This document shows, in pieces, positions 1-5,103 of a stretch of 11,112 nt of DNA. The stretch's first letter is position 1. Every line of letters begins with the position of its first letter. The position numbers and the translations under genes were made by a program. The notes under the pieces were generated by a model. That model was given only the letters and a program-made list of their open reading frames with translations, was not told where the DNA came from and did not search any database. The DNA comes from an uncultured Tannerella sp. (lineage in GTDB: Bacteria > Bacteroidota > Bacteroidia > Bacteroidales > Tannerellaceae), in assembly GCA_938036405.1 (NCBI GenBank), contig CALHPT010000324.1, forward strand, positions 1 through 11,112. Direction: 5' to 3'.

Positions 1-1416
1 AGCGGATCAAGCGGCGGAGGCGCCTCGCAAGGTTCAACGAGCGTCGGCACCAATGAGCTATTCGTACGCATGAACGTGTCCAACCGCAGCGTCTACGAGC
101 AGGAGGGCATCCTCGTCACCTTCAAGATCTACTCCCTCTATGACGTCGACCTCGACGACATCAAATTCCCCGAGTTCGAGGGCTTCCTCGCCCAAGACAT
201 CGAGCTCAACCCCCAGTGGACCCTCGAAAACTACAACGGCCGTAACTATCGCACCGCCGTCTTCAAGCAAACCATCCTCTACCCCCAGCGTTCGGGCAAG
301 ATCACCATTGGCTCGGGCCGCTTCGATGCCATTGCGCACGTCCGCGTCAAGCAACGCTCGGGAAGCATCTTCGACGAGCTTATGGGCGGCGGTTATCAGG
401 ACATCCGCAAGGTGCTCACCACGGCGCCCGTCACCATCGACGTCAAGCCGCTACCCTCCGGCAAGCCCGAATCGTTCAACGGCGCCGTAGGTGGCTACAC
501 GATGAAGGCCACCATCAACTCCAACCAAGCCAAGACAAACGAGGCCGTGACCGTCACCGTCACACTCACAGGCAACGGCAACATCAAGCTGGCCAAAAAC
601 CCCACCGTGACCTTCCCGAACGACTTCGAAGTCTATGACCCAAAGGTGGAGACGAACATCCGCACCACCGCCGCCGGATCAAGCGGAACGAAGACAATCG
701 AGTATATAGCCATCCCGCGCTACGCCGGCGACTTCGAGATCCCCGCCATCCGCTTCTCCTACTTCGACCCTCGCAGCGGATCGTATAAGACACTGACCTC
801 TGAACCCTTCAAACTGCATGTGGAAAAAGGTCCCGAAGGCGGCTCCGCACCCGCAGTCTCTAATTACGGTTCACAGGAGAGCGTCAAGTACCTCAGCAAG
901 GACATCCGCTACATCAAGACCTCTCGCCCACACTTTGTCAATGTCCGTGGCGAAATCTTCTTCGGCTCTTTCACCTACGTATTAGCCTACATACTCATTG
1001 CCCTGCTCTTCACCGTCTTTTTCATCATCTACCGTAAACAGATGAAGGAGAATGCCGACCTGGCCTTTGTCCGCACCAAGCGCGCCAATAAGGTGGCGCT
1101 GCGCCGACTCAAGACGGCTGAGAAGCTGATGAAGGAAGGTCGCCGCGAAGCCTTCTACGACGAGATCTCCCGCACACTCTGGGGCTACCTCAGCGACAAG
1201 CTTAACATCCCGCAAGCCGACCTGACGCGAGAGAACGTAGGCAACGAGCTGGCCTCTTTTGGTGCAGACGAAACGCTGGCCAAAGACCTGATGCAGATAC
1301 TTGACACGTGCGAGTTTGCCCGTTACGCCCCCTCACAAGCTGCCGACGCCATCGACACTCTCTATCGACAGACTGCCGACGCCATCGGACGGATGGAAAA
1401 CATCATCAAACACTGA
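1..1416 (+). CDS. batD: BatD-like protein, 5' end missing
   Basis: The reading frame is open from the first base, so the gene begins upstream; the ATG at 70 is internal. The visible 471 residues start with a Ser/Gly-rich linker (bases 1-54), followed by Ig-like beta-rich domains of the BatD/oxygen-tolerance family. Recognisable stretches include LFVRMNVSNRSVYEQEGI and, further on, the AVTVTVTLTGNGNIK strand. A single membrane segment lies at about bases 961-1033 and is followed by a basic, helical cytoplasmic tail of about 125 residues. Family members are usually about 550-620 residues, so roughly 100-150 are missing. BatD is an exported, inner-membrane-anchored component of the MoxR/BatA-B-C-D-E system, linked to aerotolerance in Bacteroides fragilis; its biochemical role is not established. 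batE follows after 6 nt, which supports the assignment. batA, batB and a MoxR ATPase would be expected upstream, outside this window. Confidence 0.9.
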   Translation, partial: SGSSGGGASQGSTSVGTNELFVRMNVSNRSVYEQEGILVTFKIYSLYDVDLDDIKFPEFEGFLAQDIELNPQWTLENYNGRNYRTAVFKQTILYPQRSGKITIGSGRFDAIAHVRVKQRSGSIFDELMGGGYQDIRKVLTTAPVTIDVKPLPSGKPESFNGAVGGYTMKATINSNQAKTNEAVTVTVTLTGNGNIKLAKNPTVTFPNDFEVYDPKVETNIRTTAAGSSGTKTIEYIAIPRYAGDFEIPAIRFSYFDPRSGSYKTLTSEPFKLHVEKGPEGGSAPAVSNYGSQESVKYLSKDIRYIKTSRPHFVNVRGEIFFGSFTYVLAYILIALLFTVFFIIYRKQMKENADLAFVRTKRANKVALRRLKTAEKLMKEGRREAFYDEISRTLWGYLSDKLNIPQADLTRENVGNELASFGADETLAKDLMQILDTCEFARYAPSQAADAIDTLYRQTADAIGRMENIIKH

Positions 1417-1422
1417 ACTGAC

Positions 1423-2187
1423 ATGACTGTTATCAAGCAAATCTCCCTCATTCTTTTAGCGTTCCTCTTCACTGCCGTCAGCCTACATGCCTCCGACCGT
1501 GACGGCGTACTACGCGCTGCCGAAAAGGCCTACGCCGATGGCAACTATCCCGCTGCCGCCGAGCAATACGAAGCACTGATCAAGCACTATGGCGAGTCCG
1601 CCGAGGTCTACTATAACCTCGGCAATGCCTACTACAAGCTCGAACGCATCGCTCCCGCCATACTCAACTACGAGCGCGCCCTGGCTATGAATCCGAGCGA
1701 CGGCGACACGCGATTCAACCTCGAGCTGGCTCGCCTCCGCACCGAAGATCGCATTGAACCTACTGACGGCTTCTTTGGGCGCGCCTTCGATAGCGTACGC
1801 AACCTCCTTAGCGTCGATGGATGGGCCGCTGTGGGCTTACTCTGCTTCGTACTCTTCGCAGGCAGCCTCGTACTCTTCTTCTTCTCGAAATGGATCCGCC
1901 TGCGCAAGACGGGGTTCTATCTCGGGATTCTCCTCCTCTTCATCACTATCATGGCCAACGTCTTCGCCTGGAGCGAGCGCCGCGTCCTCATCGTCCGTGA
2001 TGCAGCCATCGTCTTCGCCCCTACCGTCACCGTCAAGAGCTCGCCCGACCGTAGCGGTACAGACCTCTTCATCCTGCACGAAGGAACCAAGGTGACGATT
2101 AAGAACAGCCTCGGCGAATGGCGCGAGATCCGTCTCGGCGACGGTAAAGAGGGTTGGATCCCTAGCAAAGATTTGGAACGCATCTAA
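1423..2187 (+). CDS. batE: BatE-like TPR/SH3 membrane protein
   Basis: This protein of 254 residues has the BatE architecture. A signal peptide spans residues 1-23 (cleavage near SLHA). Two TPR-type repeats follow at about 27-94 (AEKAYADGNYPAAAEQYEAL, then VYYNLGNAYYKLERIAPAI). Two hydrophobic segments at about 134-154 and 163-183 form a membrane hairpin. A C-terminal SH3-like domain lies at about 190-254, with the typical VTVKSSPDRSG start and a GWIPSKDLERI end. The TPR and SH3 domains would both face the periplasm, consistent with protein-protein contact in the Bat complex. The ATG lies 6 nt after the batD stop, so co-transcription and probable translational coupling are inferred; no promoter is visible between them. 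The only doubt is naming, because BatC and BatE are both TPR proteins. The SH3 domain and the position after batD favour BatE. Confidence 0.88.
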   Translation: MTVIKQISLILLAFLFTAVSLHASDRDGVLRAAEKAYADGNYPAAAEQYEALIKHYGESAEVYYNLGNAYYKLERIAPAILNYERALAMNPSDGDTRFNLELARLRTEDRIEPTDGFFGRAFDSVRNLLSVDGWAAVGLLCFVLFAGSLVLFFFSKWIRLRKTGFYLGILLLFITIMANVFAWSERRVLIVRDAAIVFAPTVTVKSSPDRSGTDLFILHEGTKVTIKNSLGEWREIRLGDGKEGWIPSKDLERI

Positions 2188-2199
2188 CACCCCACCGAT

Positions 2200-2889
2200 A
2201 TGCTCGAACAACTCCTCGTCTACGAACGTGACGCCTTCCTCTGGCTCAACAGTCTGCACACGCCCTACTTCGACCGCTTCATGTGGATCTACACCAGCAA
2301 CCCCGCATGGATACCGCTGGCTGTCTTTATCCTCTTCGCCCTTTGCTACCGGCGGCCGTGGCGCGAGTCAGTCATGCTCATCCTTGCCCTAACGCTGGCC
2401 ATCACCCTCTGCGACCAGTTTGCCTCCGGCTTCTGCAAACCCTTCTTCGCTCGTTTTCGCCCTACGCGTCACCCGGACTTTATGAATGTGGTGCAGACCG
2501 TCATCAGCCCCCGCACCGGAGAGCCTTACCTGAGCGGTCGTTATGGATTCATGTCGAGCCACTCGGCCAACACGTTTGGCTTCGCGCTGTTCACCTCGCT
2601 GCTCTTCCGCCACCGCGTCTACACCGTATGCCTCTTCCTCTGGGCCGCCGCCATGTCCTATTCGCGCATCTACCTCGGTGTCCATTTCCTTTCGGACATC
2701 ATCCCCGGCGCCCTCTTCGGCCTCCTCTTCTCGTGGCTCACCTTCCGACTCTACGTCCGTGTCCGCCCCCGCTTTATCCCTGACATACCGCTCCTGCCCT
2801 ACCCTGCCGTCGTGCCGCGCGCTATCCTTTGCGGCATGCTCCTCACCCATGCCACGATCACGCTTATTGCCGCGTGGTGGGTATGGTAA
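2200..2889 (+). CDS. PAP2-superfamily membrane phosphatase
   Basis: This integral membrane protein of 229 residues carries all three PAP2 (type 2 phosphatidic acid phosphatase) signature motifs. K80-x6-R87-P88 lies in KPFFARFRP. S119-S120-H121 lies in GFMSSHSAN. S155-R156-x5-H162-x3-D166 lies in YSRIYLGVHFLSD. The two His and the Asp form the usual catalytic set, so it is probably active. Hydrophobic segments lie at about 38-50, 58-76, 125-150, 165-187 and 200-228. Members of this family in Bacteroidales remove phosphate from lipid A (LpxE/LpxF type), phosphatidylglycerophosphate or undecaprenyl diphosphate; the sequence alone does not decide which. The start lies 12 nt after batE, so it looks like the last gene of the Bat operon, and a terminator follows directly. 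The overlapping long open frames on both strands here lack any family signature and are shadows. Confidence 0.9.
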   Translation: MLEQLLVYERDAFLWLNSLHTPYFDRFMWIYTSNPAWIPLAVFILFALCYRRPWRESVMLILALTLAITLCDQFASGFCKPFFARFRPTRHPDFMNVVQTVISPRTGEPYLSGRYGFMSSHSANTFGFALFTSLLFRHRVYTVCLFLWAAAMSYSRIYLGVHFLSDIIPGALFGLLFSWLTFRLYVRVRPRFIPDIPLLPYPAVVPRAILCGMLLTHATITLIAAWWVW

Positions 2890-2891
2890 AT

Positions 2892-2917
2892 GAGGCCATG
2901 ATTCGTGCCTCCTTTTT
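2892..2917 (+). terminator. Probable intrinsic terminator of the Bat operon
   Basis: A short hairpin (GAGGC at 2892-2896 pairing with GCCTC at 2907-2911, 10-nt loop) is followed by C and five T residues (2913-2917). It begins 3 nt after the phosphatase stop codon. The stem has only 5 bp, so termination may be partial. Confidence 0.55.
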
Positions 2918-2998
2918 CATACGTAGCGGAGCGCCCGACTCCCCCCGGGAAAAGACATTCAGAGCAAGCAGGGGCGTGCGTGATTAATGATTATTTGG

Positions 2999-3008
2999 CA
3001 GCTTTGCA
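2999..3008 (+). promoter_or_regulatory. Candidate -7 element for the first barrel gene
   Basis: CAGCTTTGCA matches the Bacteroidetes -7 consensus TAnnTTTG except for C in place of the first T, and has the TTTGCA ending common in this phylum. No convincing TTTG -33 box is seen about 19 bp upstream. A start site a few bases downstream would give a 5' leader of roughly 70 nt before the ATG at 3085. Confidence 0.4.
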
Positions 3009-3061
3009 CTCGAAAGAGCTCACCTCTAACCATTCTCCCCTTAGACATTCGCTTACAGACT

Positions 3062-3084
3062 ACTCACTCTAAATATTTGACAGT
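3062..3084 (+). promoter_or_regulatory. Leader motif shared by both barrel genes
   Basis: ACTCACT (3062-3068) and AATATTTGACAGT (3072-3084) lead straight into the ATG. The paralogous gene at 3977 has ACTCACT at 3948-3954 and AATAGTTGACAGT at 3964-3976. The conservation shows that the translation-initiation region was duplicated with the gene and kept. There is no Shine-Dalgarno match, which is usual for the phylum. The role (ribosome binding or regulator site) is unknown. Confidence 0.45.
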
Positions 3085-3753
3085 ATGAAAACTAAAAGAA
3101 TGATTCTCCTCGCTGCATGTGCCATCGCCCTTGGCTTGACGCATGCCCAAGCACAGTCGTCCACCTCCTTCGGAGTTAAGGCAGGTGTCAACTTCTCCAC
3201 AATCAGCAGGCCCAACCTCATCATCCACGGCCCCGGGGACGGCTTAGAGACAGACCAATTCAAGATGAAGTTCATCCCCGGCTATCATCTGGGGCTCTAC
3301 GGCCGCTACAATTTCAGCCCCGCCGTGGGCGTGCAAGCCGAAGTGCTCTACTCTATGGCCGGCTACAAGGTGACCACCACGTTGCTCAATGGCACCTACA
3401 TCCGCTCTCAGCTGCACTATCTCAACGTGCCCGTGCTCTTCCGCTACACCATGCCGAGCAGCGGCTTTTATGCCGAGCTCGGTCCACAACTCGGGTATTT
3501 CCTGAAGGATAACATCGTGGGAACGGGACATATCGGCACCGTCAGAGGCGGATTCTCCGATAGTGGTGAGGGGCAGGCAGCATCGTTAAGCGTTGAGGGC
3601 GTGGTTGGTGTCGGCTACAAGTTAGACAATGGCGTAGGCTTCGCCTTACGTTACCAGCAAGAGTTCAAGACCTCGTCTAACGTCAACCGGCTCATCCCCG
3701 ACAAGGCGCAGAAGCGCGGCGTCCAGCTCTCTGTCACCTACGACCTGTTCTAA
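3085..3753 (+). CDS. Small outer-membrane beta-barrel protein, first paralog
   Basis: This protein of 222 residues has a clear Sec signal peptide (MKTKR, hydrophobic core, cleavage after AQA at about 21-23). The rest alternates short beta strands and turns and ends in Phe (SVTYDLF), the C-terminal signature of outer-membrane barrels. The pattern (FGVKAGVNFSTIS at the mature N terminus, GVQAEVLYSMAGYK, YLNVPVLFRYT, FYAELGPQLGYFLKDN) is that of the PorT-like/outer membrane protein beta-barrel family common in Bacteroidetes, probably of 8-10 strands. Family members are annotated as porin-family proteins, but most have no proven transport substrate. It is monocistronic by layout: a candidate promoter precedes it and a strong terminator follows. 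A close paralog lies 223 bp downstream, pointing to a local tandem duplication. Confidence 0.85.
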   Translation: MKTKRMILLAACAIALGLTHAQAQSSTSFGVKAGVNFSTISRPNLIIHGPGDGLETDQFKMKFIPGYHLGLYGRYNFSPAVGVQAEVLYSMAGYKVTTTLLNGTYIRSQLHYLNVPVLFRYTMPSSGFYAELGPQLGYFLKDNIVGTGHIGTVRGGFSDSGEGQAASLSVEGVVGVGYKLDNGVGFALRYQQEFKTSSNVNRLIPDKAQKRGVQLSVTYDLF

Positions 3754-3776
3754 TCAGCGAAGTATCGCCGCATAGG

Positions 3777-3836
3777 GAAGCCCCGCCTCCATCCTCTCGG
3801 TTTACCGAAGCGTGGGGGCGGGGCTTCTGATTATTT
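3777..3836 (+). terminator. Strong intrinsic terminator of the first barrel gene
   Basis: An 11-bp perfect GC-rich stem pairs GAAGCCCCGCC (3777-3787) with GGCGGGGCTTC (3817-3827), and it extends three more pairs inward with one G-T pair. A small nested hairpin, TCGG/CCGA (3797-3800 and 3805-3808), lies in the loop. The downstream tract TGATTATTT is only moderately T-rich. Confidence 0.8.
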
Positions 3837-3947
3837 ATATGGAGCAAAAGGGCAGAAACAGACCCCAATAGCCCGCCCAAAACAGCAAGGAGAAAGATCC
3901 GCTCAAAGAGCCTCTCACAATCTCGGAGCCTTTTTCCCGTTATAAGG

Positions 3948-3976
3948 ACTCACTTAACCCTTTAATAGTTGACAGT
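3948..3976 (+). promoter_or_regulatory. Leader of the second barrel gene
   Basis: ACTCACT (3948-3954) and AATAGTTGACAGT (3964-3976) match the leader of the first paralog, with the spacing between the two parts 6 nt longer. No good TAnnTTTG element was found between the preceding terminator and this leader, so the promoter of this gene could not be placed. Confidence 0.4.
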
Positions 3977-4627
3977 ATGAAAAGAATGATTCTCCTCCTG
4001 ATGTGTGCGGCCATCGGTTTAACGCAGGCACAGGCCCAGCTCTCCTTCGGTGTAAAAGCTGGTGCGAACTTCTCGACGATCAGCAAGATCGATTTCTCCT
4101 CATTAGGTCCCGGTGGCCAAGCGCTCTCCGGTCTGTTTGAGAGCAAGTATATGCCAGGCTATCACGTCGGCTTATACACGCGCTACAACTTTACCCCCTC
4201 GATGGGTGTACAGCCCGAATTGCTCTACTCGATGATGGGCTATAAGATCACCTCACCCCTGGTCGCAGGCGCATCGGTCAAGACGCAGCTGCACTACCTC
4301 ACCCTGCCCGTGCTCTTCCGCTTCACTGTTCCCAACACTGGACTTTTTGCCGAGCTGGGCCCGCAGGCAGGCCTCTTCCTGAAGGACAACATCACCGTCA
4401 CAGGAAGTCTTGGCGGCCGCAGCTCCGACATCACAAAGAGCGGATCCAAGCAAGCTGCCTCGTTCGACCTCTCGGGCGTCGCAGGATTGGGCTATCGGTT
4501 GGACAACGGACTATCGTTGTCGGCGCGCTACATCCATGAGTTCAAGACCTCCTCGGGCGATCACTTCATCCCCACGTATGCGAAGAAGCGCGGCTTCCAA
4601 GTATCCGTGGCCTACGAGCTGTTCTAA
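3977..4627 (+). CDS. Small outer-membrane beta-barrel protein, second paralog
   Basis: This protein of 216 residues is a paralog of the preceding gene. The signal peptide (MKRMILLLMCAAIGLTQAQA) is cleaved after AQA at 18-20, and the protein ends in SVAYELF. About half of the residues match the first copy by eye. Shared blocks include FGVKAG.NFSTIS, PGYH.GLY.RYNF, LYSM.GYK, QLHYL..PVLFR, AELGPQ.G.FLKDN and FKTSS. Differences concentrate in regions expected to be extracellular loops, for example after NFSTIS and after FLKDN. This suggests duplication followed by loop divergence, as is common for surface-exposed barrels. It belongs to the PorT-like/outer membrane beta-barrel family and its substrate or partner is unknown. 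It has its own terminator, and the sequence just after the stop (TAATCAGCGAA) is also shared with the first copy. Confidence 0.85.
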   Translation: MKRMILLLMCAAIGLTQAQAQLSFGVKAGANFSTISKIDFSSLGPGGQALSGLFESKYMPGYHVGLYTRYNFTPSMGVQPELLYSMMGYKITSPLVAGASVKTQLHYLTLPVLFRFTVPNTGLFAELGPQAGLFLKDNITVTGSLGGRSSDITKSGSKQAASFDLSGVAGLGYRLDNGLSLSARYIHEFKTSSGDHFIPTYAKKRGFQVSVAYELF

Positions 4628-4653
4628 TCAGCGAAAGGTATCCCCGCATAGGG

Positions 4654-4700
4654 AAAGCCCCGCCTCAATCCTTCTTCAAGGATGGGGGCGGGGCTTTTGA
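4654..4700 (+). terminator. Strong intrinsic terminator of the second barrel gene
   Basis: AAAGCCCCGCC (4654-4664) pairs with GGCGGGGCTTT (4687-4697). The stem continues through a G-T pair and one mismatch into a perfect inner stem, ATCCTT/AAGGAT (4668-4673 and 4678-4683), closed by the tetraloop CTTC. The right arm ends in TTTT. It is homologous to the terminator of the first paralog but has a longer inner stem. Confidence 0.85.
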
Positions 4701-4749
4701 TTTGACGTCGGTAGATTACGGCTACCCCTGCCTGAATTGCTCTATGCGA

Positions 4750-4990
4750 CAGCCCGGAAAGCGTTTTGTGGTGTAAGCATGCAGCCTCTTGGGGCAGGAA
4801 AGTGCTTTGTGACGTAACAAGGCCGATTTCTGGGGCAGGAAAGTGCTTTGTAGCGTAACAAGGCAGATTCCTGGGGCAGAAAAGTGCTTTGCGGCGTAAC
4901 AAAGCAGATTCCTGGGGCAGGAAAGTGCTTTGCAGCGTAACAAAGCAGATTTCTGGGGTCCAAAGGCTATTTTGTGTGACAAGAGTGCGC
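4750..4990. repeat. 41-bp tandem repeat array encoding hairpins
   Basis: Four full units start at 4791, 4832, 4873 and 4914, exactly 41 bp apart, and differ from their neighbours at only about 3-4 positions. A degenerate unit precedes them (4750-4790) and a decayed partial one follows (from 4955). Each unit contains a 33-nt palindrome plus an 8-nt spacer ending in CGTAA. In the perfect copy (4900-4932) the outer arms are CAAAGCA and TGCTTTG. Inside these lie a GA/AG internal loop, inner arms TTCCTG (4909-4914) and CAGGAA (4918-4923), and a GGG loop. The copies at 4818-4850 and 4859-4891 keep most of this pairing. The reverse complement of the unit contains no stop trinucleotide in any frame, which explains the long overlapping open frames there. 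The array lies between the second barrel terminator and the bidirectional terminator. The remainder of 4701-4749 and 4991-5000 shows nothing recognisable. Function is unknown. Confidence 0.9.
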
Positions 4991-5000
4991 GAGGCTTCTA

Positions 5001-5061
5001 AAAAGGAAGCGTCCTCCGAGCAATGGATGCCGTATCCATGCCCGGAGGACGCTTTGTTTTT
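5001..5061. terminator. Bidirectional intrinsic terminator between convergent units
   Basis: A perfect 12-bp stem pairs AAGCGTCCTCCG (5007-5018) with CGGAGGACGCTT (5043-5054). A second perfect 6-bp hairpin, ATGGAT/ATCCAT (5023-5028 and 5034-5039), is nested in its loop. A T run follows on the plus strand (5057-5061), and the A run at 5001-5004 gives a T run on the minus strand. It can therefore end the minus-strand operon (stop codon at 5104) and any plus-strand transcript that crosses the repeat array. Confidence 0.85.
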
Positions 5062-5103
5062 CAACGACTTTGTTGAACGCGTTGTGCGCACCGCACGAAC
5101 GCC

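Noticed and set aside
70..1416. BatD start at the ATG at position 70
   Set aside because: The frame is open to base 1 and residues before this Met continue the family pattern (NELFVRMNVS), so the Met is internal.
2283..2850. Long alternative frames on both strands over the phosphatase gene
   Set aside because: They are Pro/Arg/His-rich or Glu/Gly-rich shadows of the real frame, which carries all three PAP2 motifs.
3072..3084. TTGACA near the ATG as a sigma-70 -35 box
   Set aside because: It lies only 3 nt before the start codon and is shared by both paralogs as part of the leader. Bacteroidetes promoters do not use the TTGACA/TATAAT pair.
2890..3084. Small RNA or riboswitch in the gap before the first barrel gene
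   Set aside because: Apart from the short terminator, the weak -7 element and the leader motif, no conserved fold or extended stem is visible.
4750..4990. CRISPR array
   Set aside because: The period is 41 bp with the whole unit conserved, and there are only 8-nt near-constant spacers and no unique spacers or cas genes nearby.
4624..5091. Minus-strand 155-residue protein across the repeat array
   Set aside because: It starts near a terminator stem and runs through it, then crosses the repeats, where all minus frames are stop-free. It also overlaps another terminator and shows no protein family features.
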